A stretch of 64,000 nt of DNA, taken from positions 248,001 through 312,000 of the forward strand of contig CAUTSA010000001.1 of NCBI GenBank assembly GCA_963540965.1, read 5' to 3'. Origin of the DNA: Nanosyncoccus sp963540965. GTDB taxonomy: Bacteria > Patescibacteriota > Saccharimonadia > Saccharimonadales > Saccharimonadaceae. Within the stretch, counting starts at the first letter, position 1; each line of letters begins with the position of its first letter. The notes beneath the pieces were generated by a model, which was not told the DNA's origin, did not search any database, and saw nothing but the letters and a program-made list of their open reading frames with translations. Both the position numbers and the translations under genes were made by a program. Shown one piece after another: positions 8,021 through 17,264 of this stretch.

Positions 8021-9067
8021 ATGAGTCTATTGCATGGAGTGGGCGATTTCTTCGCATTGGATATTGGGACAAATTCGATCAGAATGATTCAGCTTTCTGG
8101 TAATATCGAAAAAGGATGGGTGCTTGAGAAATTTGCCTATGTACCAATTGATCCGGAATTAACGAAGGATGATTCAGATGCAGGAAGAAGAAGGCTGGGT
8201 GAGATTATTTTGGGTGCTAGACAACAAGCGGGAATTAAGACTAAGAATATTGCAGTGGGGATGCCGGCAAGAAAAACTTATACCGCGATTATTGAAGTAC
8301 CGAATGCGCCAGAAAATGAGCTGGTCAATACAGTAAAATATGAGGCCGACCAATATGTACCGATGTCGGTGGATGACGCAAAGATTGATTTTGCGGTACT
8401 TGGGGTTAGTCCAATTGATGCTAAAAAAGCGGAGATTTTATTATCTTCTGTGGATAATGCTTATGCTGAATCATTACTTGAGAGAATTGAAGGATTGGGT
8501 CTAAATGTGATTGCACAGGAGCCAGAACCGATTTCAATGGTGAGGGCGTTAGCTCCAGTTGGAGTGCAGGATGCGAGAATGATTATTGACCTTGGCGAGA
8601 CTTCGACGGATCTTGTGGTGATGTATCAAGATTCGCCAAGATTGGTACGTTCAATTCCGGGGGGACTTGCAAGCTTCGTGAAAGTAGTGGAAGATTCGTT
8701 GAAGGTACGCGAGGATCAAGCCAGGCAATTTATTTTGAAGTTTGGTCTTGCTCAAGACAAGCTCGAAGGGAAAGTTTATAATGCACTTAGTTCGACACTA
8801 GAGAGCTTTGCTTTAGAGTTAACAAAATCGGTGAGATTTTTCCAGAACCGTTACACCGGAGCGCAGGTTGGTGGGATTGTTCTTTCAGGCTTTTCGGGAA
8901 TTATTCCATTCATTGCAGAGTATATTGAAATGAAGACTGGAGTGGCAACTATTCAGGGAAATCCTTGGCAATATGTAAAAGTAACACCTCAGCAACAACA
9001 GATGTTGTTGCCAGTGGCTTCAGAGTTCGCTGTGGCGATTGGTCTTGCAGAAAGGAGTAATGATTAA
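8021..9067 (+). CDS. pilM: Type IV pilus assembly ATPase-like protein PilM
   Basis: 348 aa. An actin-like fold protein with the PilM signature LDIGTNSIRMIQLSG near the N-terminus, later phosphate-binding strands (MIIDLGETSTDLVV near residue 190) and a third motif (GGIVLSGFSGIIPF near residue 285). It acts on the cytoplasmic face and binds the N-terminal motif of PilN. An upstream in-frame start at 8000 would add seven residues, but it lies before the -10 box, so ATG 8021 is chosen. The stop codon overlaps the pilN start (TAATG), indicating translational coupling. It heads the operon pilM-pilN-pilO-unknown-pilB. Confidence 0.93.
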   Translation: MSLLHGVGDFFALDIGTNSIRMIQLSGNIEKGWVLEKFAYVPIDPELTKDDSDAGRRRLGEIILGARQQAGIKTKNIAVGMPARKTYTAIIEVPNAPENELVNTVKYEADQYVPMSVDDAKIDFAVLGVSPIDAKKAEILLSSVDNAYAESLLERIEGLGLNVIAQEPEPISMVRALAPVGVQDARMIIDLGETSTDLVVMYQDSPRLVRSIPGGLASFVKVVEDSLKVREDQARQFILKFGLAQDKLEGKVYNALSSTLESFALELTKSVRFFQNRYTGAQVGGIVLSGFSGIIPFIAEYIEMKTGVATIQGNPWQYVKVTPQQQQMLLPVASEFAVAIGLAERSND

Positions 9068-10569
9068 TGAAAAAGTATACATTTAAAAATATGACTTTTT
9101 CAGATATTCCTAAGTTCTTTAAGGACTTAATTTCTGGTAAGACTAATGAGTCGACAATGATGACTGGACAGACTGGCAAGTACGAAGTGAACTTGGTCCC
9201 TGATGTGAAACTGCAAATGATTAGGTTGCAGAAGATCCGTAATCTAGTGTTCTTTATCTGTATTGTAGTGTCAATTGCCTCGATTTCCACTGTGGCAGTT
9301 CTTGGTGGTATTAAGGGTACTCAAGATTTATTAATATCTGGTCAAGAAAGTCATATTAAAAATCTGAGCGATAAGATTACGACCTATAAAGAGTTGCCCG
9401 ATTTTTTGACAATTCAAGATCAGCTAAAGAAATTATCCGAAATTAATAAAAATCGTCCAGTGTTGTCGCGAGTATTTCCGATTTTGAGAAATTTGTTCCC
9501 AACTGGGGCAGATACGATTACGATGTCTGAACTTAATGTGAATTTAGATACGGCAACATTAAACTTCGATGCGCAGGCGAACGCGGGTGAGGAGCCAAAG
9601 ATTGACTATCGTGTACTAGAGTCATTTAAGAAATCGGTGAACATGATGAAATATGATTTTGGTCGTTTTGTAACAGCAACGGGAGACCAGATTCCTACTC
9701 GATGTATTAAAGAGACTGATGAAAAGGGTAATTTGTTATCTGAAAATGGTAATGTGTATGTTATCTGGACACGAGGAAAGGTTGATTGTGATCCGGGACG
9801 TAACGACCATGCTGTCTCGAGTGATAATAATAAGACTATAGGTGATAAAAAGGCAGATTCTTCTGTTGAAAATACCAATTTAAATAATGGTTCGATCGGT
9901 CAGGTAGAGAATCCGGAGAAGAAAGACGGAAAGAAGACTGTTACTAAAATTGAAACTGTGATTCCAGATGAGAAGATCTGGCGTACGCCACAATTTGAAA
10001 CTTGGAGTAAGGGAACTGAGGTAAAAACGTCAGAAGATGGGATTGCGGATGATCTGGCTTCATCGAGAGATAGCAGTATTCAGACTGAAAATGGAACAGA
10101 AGTCGAAACCGTTACAATTAAGAACGTAAAAAACTCAATCTATAAACCATCAATGGACTTTAAGGGTAAGATTAATGGTGTGCCTCACTTTGAGAGTGAA
10201 TGTATTAAATATACGGGCAATCAGGTATCCGAGGGGGGAAAGGATGTGACAAAGTGGAGTGCAGAGAATAACTGTAAGATGGTGCCAGAAGGGATTCAGA
10301 TTACGGATTCTTCAAATGGTCGCGATGCGAATAATAACTTAGTCTTAAGGTTTTCAGCAGTACTTGCAATTGATCCGGTGCTTTTTGCCTATAATAATAA
10401 GCATGTGATGACAATTGGACCAACTGGACAGAATGTAACAGATTCATATCAGCAAATTAAGGGGATGTTTGCAGCTCCTGCGAATGATTGTAGAGCTGAC
10501 GATGCGGAGTGTAGTTCACAGTCTACAAAACAAACAGATAATAAAAATAGCGGAAGCGAGAGTAGGTAG
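9067..10569 (+). CDS. pilN: PilN-like type IV pilus assembly protein
   Basis: 500 aa, much longer than typical PilN (about 180-200 aa). The cytoplasmic N-terminus carries VNLVPD (about residues 40-45), matching the INLLP-type PilM-binding motif. One transmembrane helix (about 60-82) and a periplasmic/exterior coiled coil (about 85-130) follow. Residues about 210-500 form a large extension with Asp/Ser/Asn-rich linkers, several Lys/Glu-rich segments and about six cysteines. It should form the inner-membrane platform with PilO. The extension has no family that I recognise and may be specific to the lineage. The start overlaps the pilM stop by one base. Confidence 0.8.
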   Translation: MKKYTFKNMTFSDIPKFFKDLISGKTNESTMMTGQTGKYEVNLVPDVKLQMIRLQKIRNLVFFICIVVSIASISTVAVLGGIKGTQDLLISGQESHIKNLSDKITTYKELPDFLTIQDQLKKLSEINKNRPVLSRVFPILRNLFPTGADTITMSELNVNLDTATLNFDAQANAGEEPKIDYRVLESFKKSVNMMKYDFGRFVTATGDQIPTRCIKETDEKGNLLSENGNVYVIWTRGKVDCDPGRNDHAVSSDNNKTIGDKKADSSVENTNLNNGSIGQVENPEKKDGKKTVTKIETVIPDEKIWRTPQFETWSKGTEVKTSEDGIADDLASSRDSSIQTENGTEVETVTIKNVKNSIYKPSMDFKGKINGVPHFESECIKYTGNQVSEGGKDVTKWSAENNCKMVPEGIQITDSSNGRDANNNLVLRFSAVLAIDPVLFAYNNKHVMTIGPTGQNVTDSYQQIKGMFAAPANDCRADDAECSSQSTKQTDNKNSGSESR

Positions 10570-10571
10570 AA

Positions 10572-11462
10572 ATGGCAGAAAGAAGTTTTGGAAAACGATT
10601 TCGAATCAATAAGCTGCAACAGCAGATGATGATGGCGGTTCTTGGCGCATCATTACTACTTGGAGTAAGTATTGTGGTATCAATCCACTTGATTAAGTAT
10701 ATGAATTTTAACGCTAAGGTAATTAAGAAACGTGACGAAGCGATTGCTAACTATGATCTTGCCATAAAGAATGTTGGAATTTGTAAGGATGGTAACAAGG
10801 ATGGGAAATTTTCTGATAAGGAACTAAAAGACTGTAATCCACAATCGCTTGATGTTTCGAGTCTGCCTGGTACTTTACGTTATAACGTAATGGTGGGGAT
10901 GGCTGCTAATACAAACTTGGAGTCCGTGGCACGAGATAGTCAGAAAAATTGTTTTGATGAAAGTGGCAAGCGAATTGACTTTACGGCGGCTTATTCGAAG
11001 GCGACAAGTGACGATGAAAGGTCATATGATTTAAAGATGATTAAAATGTGCTCAGCACTACGGGTGGTGCCGGATGCTTTACCTGCACAGAAGAATGACG
11101 AGGCTTTGCTTGCTTCGTTAAATCAGATCTTCTTATTGTCTGGATTCGAGCCAGAACAACTATCGCCAGGTACGAATTATAAACAAAGTCGAGTGACTGG
11201 CGTTTCAACAATTCCTGTATCTTTGACAGTTAAACGAAATGAGGCTGAGACGATGTCGATTATTTCAAATATTGAGAAATCAATTCGTGCATTTAGTTTA
11301 TCTTCGGCACAAATTAAATGGGGGAGTAATCTCGGTAACGGCAATATGAAGTTGGAATTATTGGCGCAAGGTGCAGCGTTTTATAGTGCTGAAACAACAG
11401 TTCAGGAAAAGACAGAAATAGTGAGAGCTAAAGACGATACGGCAAATATTAAAAAGAAATAA
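10572..11462 (+). CDS. pilO: PilO-like type IV pilus assembly protein
   Basis: 296 aa. A short basic cytoplasmic N-terminus is followed by one transmembrane helix (about residues 20-43), a coiled coil (about 45-65) and an extracytoplasmic domain. Positions about 60-75 contain an EF-hand-like calcium-binding stretch (DGNKDGKFSDKEL). The C-terminal part (VSTIPVSLTVKRNEAE onward) matches the ferredoxin-like domain shared by PilN and PilO. Assignment rests on topology and on position between pilN and pilB. The gap from pilN is two bases and to the next gene 12 bases. Confidence 0.7.
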   Translation: MAERSFGKRFRINKLQQQMMMAVLGASLLLGVSIVVSIHLIKYMNFNAKVIKKRDEAIANYDLAIKNVGICKDGNKDGKFSDKELKDCNPQSLDVSSLPGTLRYNVMVGMAANTNLESVARDSQKNCFDESGKRIDFTAAYSKATSDDERSYDLKMIKMCSALRVVPDALPAQKNDEALLASLNQIFLLSGFEPEQLSPGTNYKQSRVTGVSTIPVSLTVKRNEAETMSIISNIEKSIRAFSLSSAQIKWGSNLGNGNMKLELLAQGAAFYSAETTVQEKTEIVRAKDDTANIKKK

Positions 11463-11474
11463 ATAGGAAGAAAG

Positions 11475-11945
11475 ATGAAGCAATCAGATATTTTTACAAT
11501 CATCATTATCGCCTCAATTGGTATGGTGGGAGCGTTTTTTGCTTCAAATGCAGTTTTAGGAAACCCTGATGAGCTAATGTTGAAACACAAAAACATTTCA
11601 CCGATTTCGACTGAAGTGGTCGAGCCAGATCCAGAAACTTTTAACCAAGATGCAATTAATCCGACAGTAGAAGTTTATGTGGGTCAATGTGAGGATGTGG
11701 ATCAGAACGGGATTTTGGATCGTGCAGAACTCGTGGCGTGTGGCAAGGCGACTCCTCAACTAAGTGAGGAGGAAAAAAAGGCCGAGGAAGAGAAGAAAAA
11801 AGCTGAAGAAGAGAAAAAGAAAACTGAGGGACAGGCTGGAGAAAATAATAACGCAACACAAAATGGTCAGGCAGGACAGGATAATTCTGCTAATAATGGA
11901 AACGAGTCTTCAAATAGCCAAAACGGGGGAAGAGCAACAGAGTAA
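11475..11945 (+). CDS. Single-pass protein of the pilus operon, unknown (156 aa)
   Basis: Not recognised as a named pilus protein. It has an N-terminal transmembrane helix (about residues 8-28), a short domain with a DxDQNGxLDxxE calcium-binding-like loop (about residues 74-85, DVDQNGILDRAELV), then a charged KKAEEEKKK repeat region (about 95-115) and a low-complexity Asn/Gly/Gln/Ser tail. It occupies the position where pilP lies in proteobacterial operons but has no lipobox. Both this protein and PilO carry EF-hand-like loops. Two bases separate it from pilB. Confidence 0.6.
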   Translation: MKQSDIFTIIIIASIGMVGAFFASNAVLGNPDELMLKHKNISPISTEVVEPDPETFNQDAINPTVEVYVGQCEDVDQNGILDRAELVACGKATPQLSEEEKKAEEEKKKAEEEKKKTEGQAGENNNATQNGQAGQDNSANNGNESSNSQNGGRATE

Positions 11946-11947
11946 CC

Positions 11948-13708
11948 ATGACACTACTAACTCAAGAAGCACAGGAGAAAGTGGTATCCCTTTTAATCTC
12001 GGAAGGGTTGGTTTCTAGTGCAAAAGTGCAGGAAGTGGTGGAGGAAATTAAGAAAACAAAACAACCACTGCTGGCAACCTTGATTGCAAAAAAAGTAACA
12101 GATGCAGAGACTGTAACACACGCGACGGCTGTGGTGATTAATGTGCCATATGTAAGTCTCAGAAATGTGATGTTCGATCCGGAGATTTTGTCGCTTTTGC
12201 CGTATGATGTGGTATCTAGATCAATGGTGGTGCCACTTGGAGAGAAAAACGGACAACTATATGTAGCAATGCTTGATGTATCCAATGTGCAGCAGACGGA
12301 TTATTTGTCGCAGTTGGTACAGAAACCGGTGAGGATTATGATGGCCTCAGAAAAGGGGCTGAAATCTGCTATCTCACAATATCGGGGTGATTTTACGGCG
12401 GTAGAGAAGGCGGTTAAAACTTCGGAGGCGGATGAGGCTTCGCATGGGGCAAATGTAAAAATCATTACTCAGGATTCGCCGATTTCAAAGGCTTTATCAA
12501 CCATTCTGACTTTTGCGACTAAGTCGAAAGCCTCAGATATTCATATCGAGCCACTGGAGAAGGCTTTAATCGTGAGGTGCCGAATTGATGGCGTGTTACG
12601 TAAGGTGATGGAGCTGCCAAAAACTATTGAGCCAGCTTTGGTTTCTCGAGTAAAGATTTTATCGAATCTAAAGATTGATGAACATCGTATTCCTCAAGAT
12701 GGTCAGTTTACGGTGCTGGTGGACGGAAAAGAGATCGACCTTCGTATTGCGATTTCACCGGTGATTTGGGGGGAGCAGGTGGTGATACGTATTTTGGATA
12801 AAAGTGGAACGACTTTAGATATTGAACAGATGGGAATGACTGGCCACGCTTTAAAGATGGTGGAGCGGGGAATTGCAAAACCGAATGGGATGATTTTGAC
12901 TTCAGGACCAACAGGTTCTGGTAAGTCCACTACTTTGTATGCTTTGATTCGTAGAATTAAATCCGATGGAATCAATATTGTAACACTAGAAGATCCAGTG
13001 GAATACAAGATGGATGGAGTGAATCAAATTCAGGTGAATGTGGATGCAGGACTGACTTTTGCTGCGGGATTGCGTAGTATTTTGCGTCAAGATCCAGATG
13101 TGGTGATGGTAGGTGAAATTCGTGATGCGGAGACGGCAAACTTGGCGGTGCAAGCGGCTCTAACTGGACACTTGGTTTTTTCAACACTGCACACTAATTC
13201 GGCTGCGGGTATTTTACCAAGGTTACTTGATATGGGAATTGAACCGTTCCTACTTGCTTCGACTTTAAATACTGTGATTGGTCAGAGGTTGGTGAGAAGG
13301 GTGGCTCCTAAAAGAGAGGCTGTGCATTCAAATGAAATGGAGACAAAGCAGATAAATGATTTGGTGGGGAGTATTTTGCCACAAAATCAGCAACAGGTGG
13401 CGATTGTGTCGGACGACTTAGGATATACAGGCTTGCCGGTGGTTAATCCTAATGGATATACCTTGGTGCGTGGAATTGATGATCGAGAGACGCCTGGTGG
13501 ATATAAGGGGAGGGCGGGTCTTTATGAGACGATTGAAGTGGATGATGATATTCAGAAAATGATTATTTCACATGCAACTTCGAGTGAAATTATGAAGTTG
13601 GCGAGGGCGAAGGGAACTTTGACGATGCGTCAAGATGGGATGATGAAGGCTTTGACGGGAGTAACGACGGTGAGTGAGGTGAATAGGGTGGCGTCAGACC
13701 TTGCTTAG
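11948..13708 (+). CDS. pilB: Type IV pilus extension ATPase PilB
   Basis: 586 aa. An N-terminal GspE-II domain (about residues 1-150) precedes the ATPase core, which has the Asp box (KASDIHIEPLEKALIVRCRIDG), Walker A (SGPTGSGKSTT, about 320-328), LEDPVEY, Walker B-like VVMVGEIRD (about 384-392) and the His box (STLHTNSA). It powers pilin polymerisation. The tetracysteine zinc motif that most GspE/PilB proteins carry after QRLVRR is missing; this stretch reads QRLVRRVAPKREAV. It is the last gene of the pilM operon; a separate promoter drives pilT. Confidence 0.95.
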   Translation: MTLLTQEAQEKVVSLLISEGLVSSAKVQEVVEEIKKTKQPLLATLIAKKVTDAETVTHATAVVINVPYVSLRNVMFDPEILSLLPYDVVSRSMVVPLGEKNGQLYVAMLDVSNVQQTDYLSQLVQKPVRIMMASEKGLKSAISQYRGDFTAVEKAVKTSEADEASHGANVKIITQDSPISKALSTILTFATKSKASDIHIEPLEKALIVRCRIDGVLRKVMELPKTIEPALVSRVKILSNLKIDEHRIPQDGQFTVLVDGKEIDLRIAISPVIWGEQVVIRILDKSGTTLDIEQMGMTGHALKMVERGIAKPNGMILTSGPTGSGKSTTLYALIRRIKSDGINIVTLEDPVEYKMDGVNQIQVNVDAGLTFAAGLRSILRQDPDVVMVGEIRDAETANLAVQAALTGHLVFSTLHTNSAAGILPRLLDMGIEPFLLASTLNTVIGQRLVRRVAPKREAVHSNEMETKQINDLVGSILPQNQQQVAIVSDDLGYTGLPVVNPNGYTLVRGIDDRETPGGYKGRAGLYETIEVDDDIQKMIISHATSSEIMKLARAKGTLTMRQDGMMKALTGVTTVSEVNRVASDLA

Positions 13709-13748
13709 ACTAAACTTCTAAATTGCAATTAGTGAATTATCATAAACA

Positions 13749-13772
13749 ATGAAGCTTATGCTAAAATAAGAG
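13749..13772 (+). promoter_or_regulatory. pilT promoter with CTTAT-N6-ATAAG inverted repeat
   Basis: The extended -10 TATGCTAAAAT (13757-13767) lies inside a CTTAT-N6-ATAAG inverted repeat. The surrounding 24 bases match the promoter-like element at 53249-53272 at 21 positions. The inferred start is near 13775, giving a leader of about 12 bases with Shine-Dalgarno GAGGAG (13777-13782). Confidence 0.6.
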
Positions 13773-13786
13773 AAAAGAGGAGAAAA

Positions 13787-15055
13787 ATGCAGCAAAATAC
13801 ACAGCCACAGGCAAACATGACGGGCCCAGCTCCAGCGATGGGTGTGGCTGGGGTGTCGCAGACGAATCCCATGCAGGCTCCAGTACAACAAACACAGGTA
13901 CAGGCGCAGCCGACGGCGATAACGGGAACGGCGGTAAAAACGACGGCGGCTAATCAGGCGGCAGCTGCTTCCACGCCAACTAGCTTACCGACTTCGATTA
14001 AGATTGAAACATTACTCGAAGAGTGTATTAGGCGCGGAGCGTCAGATTTACATATTCAGGTCGGACTACCTCCGATCTTAAGGATAGATGGCTCACTGGC
14101 ACCGATTCCAAATACACCAGCTCTAACAAGTGAGATGGTGGAAAAATTGGTTTTCTCAACCTTGGACTCAATGCAGCGTGAAGTTTTATCAAAGGATAAA
14201 GAATTTGACTATTCATTTTCTTTTGGAGAAATTGCACGTTTTCGTGTGAATGCTTTTAATGAAAAAGGGAATCTAGCAGCAGCGTTTCGTTTAATCCCAA
14301 CAAAGATGCCTACGATCGAAGAATTGGGTATGCCACAAGTGATTTCTTCGTTTGCTGATTATCCACGTGGGCTGGTGCTCGTGACGGGGCCGACTGGTTC
14401 TGGTAAGTCTACAACTTTGGCAGCAATTATTAATAAGATTAATTCAGAAAAGGCGATGCATATTTTGACGATTGAGGATCCAATTGAGTTTACGCATAAG
14501 TCAATTCGATCTGTGGTCGCACAGAGGGAGGTGCATTATGATACTTACTCTTTTTCAAGGGCTTTAAAGTCGGCACTACGTGAAGATCCGGATGTGGTGT
14601 TACTTGGTGAGATGCGTGATCTTGAGACAATTTCTTCTGCGATTACGATTGCGGAGACTGGACATTTGGTATTTGCCACGCTTCATACAAATTCGGCAGC
14701 TCAATCAATTGATCGTATGATTGATGTTTTTCCGGCTGAGCAGCAGCCGCAGATCCGTTCGCAGTTAGCGGGAATTTTGATGGCAGTTTGTTCGCAGCGA
14801 CTAGTGCCAGCGATTGGCGGAGGTCGAGTGGTAGCAGCAGAGATCATGATTGCAAACTCGGCTGTACGTGCAATAATTCGTGAGGGTAAGACGCATCAGC
14901 TTGATAACACGATACAGACTGGTGCAAATGAAGGAATGCAGACAATGGATCGTACTTTAGCGAAGCTAGTACAACAGGGTACGGTGACCTACGATAGTGC
15001 AAGAGATTATGCAGTGGATATGCGTGAGTTTGATAGGCTAGTGAAGGGGATTTAA
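13787..15055 (+). CDS. pilT: Type IV pilus retraction ATPase PilT
   Basis: 422 aa. The first 70 residues are a Gln/Pro/Ala/Thr-rich disordered extension not found in typical PilT (about 345 aa). The core then has the PAS-like domain (ASDLHIQVGLPP), Walker A (GPTGSGKSTT, about 201-210), EDPIEF, DVVLLGEMRD and ATLHTNSA. The PilT hallmark region IDVFPAEQQPQIRSQLA distinguishes it from PilB and GspE. It drives pilus retraction (twitching, DNA uptake, host attachment). The stop overlaps the pilC start (TAATG). Confidence 0.95.
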   Translation: MQQNTQPQANMTGPAPAMGVAGVSQTNPMQAPVQQTQVQAQPTAITGTAVKTTAANQAAAASTPTSLPTSIKIETLLEECIRRGASDLHIQVGLPPILRIDGSLAPIPNTPALTSEMVEKLVFSTLDSMQREVLSKDKEFDYSFSFGEIARFRVNAFNEKGNLAAAFRLIPTKMPTIEELGMPQVISSFADYPRGLVLVTGPTGSGKSTTLAAIINKINSEKAMHILTIEDPIEFTHKSIRSVVAQREVHYDTYSFSRALKSALREDPDVVLLGEMRDLETISSAITIAETGHLVFATLHTNSAAQSIDRMIDVFPAEQQPQIRSQLAGILMAVCSQRLVPAIGGGRVVAAEIMIANSAVRAIIREGKTHQLDNTIQTGANEGMQTMDRTLAKLVQQGTVTYDSARDYAVDMREFDRLVKGI

Positions 15056-16272
15056 TGAAACGATTTATATATAAGGCTAGAGACAGTAAAACTGGAGAAA
15101 TGACTAAGGGGGTGATCCAGGCAGAAAATGAACGTACTGCTGGGAAACTTTTGATTGAACAGGGAATGACGCCGGACCGAATTGATGAAGATATGTCAGG
15201 GGTTGGGCTATTTCAGCGTTTTAAAAACAAGATTACGATGAAAGACAGAATTGTCTTTACGAGGCAGTTTGCGACTTTAATCGGGGCTGGTTTGCCTTTA
15301 TCTAATTCGTTACGTACCGTAATCGAACAGACCGAAAGTAAGCCAATGCAGAAGGTAGTGGAATCAATCTTGGTGGACGTGGAGGCTGGTAAGACTTTAA
15401 CTCAGGCCTGTGAAAAGTATCCGGATGTGTTTAATAAGGTATATATTGCATTGCTTCGAGCGGGTGAGGCTTCGGGTAGCTTGGATTTGTCACTGAAACG
15501 TTTGGCGGCACAGCAGGAAAAAGATAACGCGATGATTTCAAAAATTCGTGGTGCTTTGGTTTATCCGGCAATTATTTTGATGGTGATTATCGCGGTACTG
15601 ATATTCATGGTGCTTATGATTGTGCCACAAGTTCAGTCATTATATAAGGATATAGGGAAGCCATTACCATGGGCGACAGGCGCATTAGTTTCACTTGCGA
15701 ACTTTTTGGTAGCATCTTGGTGGTTGGTAACGATTTTATTGGGGGTGGCGATCTATTTTCTATTTCAGTTTAGAAAAACTACAACTGGAATCGAGTGGGC
15801 GGCACTAGCGAAGTTGAATGTTCCAATATTTAAGACAATGTTTTGGCGTTTATATAATTCGCGTTTTGCTAGAACTGCTTCGAACTTAATGTCGGCAGGG
15901 GTATCAATTCAGGATACTTTGCAGATTTCAGCGGAAGCAATGAATAACGTGGTGCTGGAAAAAGAAATTAAGGAAGTCTCGGAAAAAGTTAAACAAGGTA
16001 AAACTTTGTCGTCATCTTTGAAAAACCTTTCTTATATTTTGCCATTGGTGCCTCAAATGGCTTCGATTGGTGAGGAATCTGGTAAAATAGATGAGATGTT
16101 GGCGAAAGCTGCACAAGTGTATGAGGACGAATTGGAAGAACAAATTCGAACAATTTCAACCTTGATTGAACCAGTATTGATGGTAATCATGGCAGTAATG
16201 GTTGGCTTCATTATTGTGGCGGTGCTATTCCCAATATATGCAATTGTAAATGATGTACAGGGAAGTTTGTAG
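15055..16272 (+). CDS. pilC: Type IV pilus inner-membrane platform protein PilC
   Basis: 405 aa, family-typical length. It has two T2SSF domains: residues about 70-190 (FTRQFATLIGAGLPLSNSL) and about 270-395 (SRFARTASNLMSAGVSIQDTL). Three membrane helices lie at about 168-190, 215-235 and 375-400. The N-terminal KARDSKTGEMTKGVIQAEN is the usual PilC opening. It couples PilB and PilT to the growing pilus. Its stop codon overlaps the GTG start of the RNase HI gene by one base, so that gene is coupled to the pilus transcript. Confidence 0.95.
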   Translation: MKRFIYKARDSKTGEMTKGVIQAENERTAGKLLIEQGMTPDRIDEDMSGVGLFQRFKNKITMKDRIVFTRQFATLIGAGLPLSNSLRTVIEQTESKPMQKVVESILVDVEAGKTLTQACEKYPDVFNKVYIALLRAGEASGSLDLSLKRLAAQQEKDNAMISKIRGALVYPAIILMVIIAVLIFMVLMIVPQVQSLYKDIGKPLPWATGALVSLANFLVASWWLVTILLGVAIYFLFQFRKTTTGIEWAALAKLNVPIFKTMFWRLYNSRFARTASNLMSAGVSIQDTLQISAEAMNNVVLEKEIKEVSEKVKQGKTLSSSLKNLSYILPLVPQMASIGEESGKIDEMLAKAAQVYEDELEEQIRTISTLIEPVLMVIMAVMVGFIIVAVLFPIYAIVNDVQGSL

Positions 16273-16721
16273 TGAAGATTTTATGGACAGACGGAAGTGC
16301 TTCACCTAATCCTGGGCCAGGTGGCTATGCTGTGATTTGTGATGGTCAGCCGGTGAGATTGGGGAGAGAAGAAGCTTCAACGAATATTCGAATGGAAGGC
16401 GCGGCAATGCGTGCGGCAATGCAGTTTTTGGCTGGAGAAGAGGGGGAAATTCATTCAGACTCAGAATTTTGGATTAATGTTTTGACAAAATGGGCGCCTG
16501 GTTGGGAAAAAAATGGTTGGAAAAAGAAGACTGGACCTATTAAAAATCTAAATTTAGTAAAAGAATTGTATGAGCTTTATCGTGACTCTAAGGTGAAACT
16601 AATTTGGGTGAAGGGGCATGATGGAATTGAAATGAATGAACTAACCGATCTGTGGGCGAATAAGGCGCGAGAAAATGAGGGGGCGGAGAATGTTGAAGTA
16701 GAATTGGTATCAACGGAGTAG
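16272..16721 (+). CDS. rnhA: Ribonuclease HI
   Basis: 149 aa. The four acidic catalytic residues are present: Asp7 (WTDGS), Glu42 (MEGAA), Asp63 (HSDSE) and a late Asp near 130 (NELTDLWANKA), together with the active-site-loop His (KGHDG). It degrades RNA in RNA/DNA hybrids such as R-loops and primers. It starts at GTG 16272, overlapping pilC. A second RNase H domain occurs as a fusion at 47.5 kb. The neighbouring pilC and CYTH genes suggest operon convenience rather than a pilus role. Confidence 0.88.
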   Translation: MKILWTDGSASPNPGPGGYAVICDGQPVRLGREEASTNIRMEGAAMRAAMQFLAGEEGEIHSDSEFWINVLTKWAPGWEKNGWKKKTGPIKNLNLVKELYELYRDSKVKLIWVKGHDGIEMNELTDLWANKARENEGAENVEVELVSTE

Positions 16722-16724
16722 AAA

Positions 16725-17264
16725 ATGCGAACGATTATTTATAAAAGTAAATTGGCAGATCGTGATGCGTTTGAGGCGAAGCTATCACATTTGGATTATG
16801 ATTTTGGGCCGGTTTATTGGCAGCATAACAGAGTTTTTGTGCCAAAAAATTATCAGAATCACAATAATTATCCAAGAATGATTTTGAGAATCGAAATGAA
16901 GGCGGTGGATCGTCCAGCGAAGTATGATTTGATTTGTAAGAGACATATTGAAGATTCTGGAGTGACTATTTCACATGTGACGCAAGTGAGAGACTATGCG
17001 GAAGCGGCAAATATTTTGCTGCAATTAGGCTTTGTAATGCAGGCAGAAATTCCACGTCGAAGGCAATCTCTTGAGATTAATAAAAACACAAAGGTTTATA
17101 TTGATCAAATTGACAACCAGAAAGAAGATTTCGTAAAAATTGAAATCACACTGGATGATAACGAGAAAGTGGGGGAAGGACAGCGAAAGTTGGAGGGGCT
17201 TTTGGCTGAATTTGGTCTGTCTGAAAATGAGAGACTGAAAGAAACCTACGCTGATCTAGCATAG
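16725..17264 (+). CDS. CYTH-like (class IV adenylate cyclase / triphosphatase fold) protein
   Basis: 179 aa. The run of alternating basic and acidic strand motifs (MILRIEMKA, KYDLICKRH, YIDQIDN, FVKIEITLDDN) and the DYAEAANILLQLGF helix resemble the CYTH tunnel fold, in which enzymes hydrolyse triphosphates or cyclise ATP. The usual N-terminal ExExK signature is not visible (the first strand reads TIIYKSKL), so activity is uncertain. It follows the RNase HI gene by three bases and ends just before the KwaB-like cassette. The family call is by pattern and should be taken as moderate. Confidence 0.55.
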   Translation: MRTIIYKSKLADRDAFEAKLSHLDYDFGPVYWQHNRVFVPKNYQNHNNYPRMILRIEMKAVDRPAKYDLICKRHIEDSGVTISHVTQVRDYAEAANILLQLGFVMQAEIPRRRQSLEINKNTKVYIDQIDNQKEDFVKIEITLDDNEKVGEGQRKLEGLLAEFGLSENERLKETYADLA

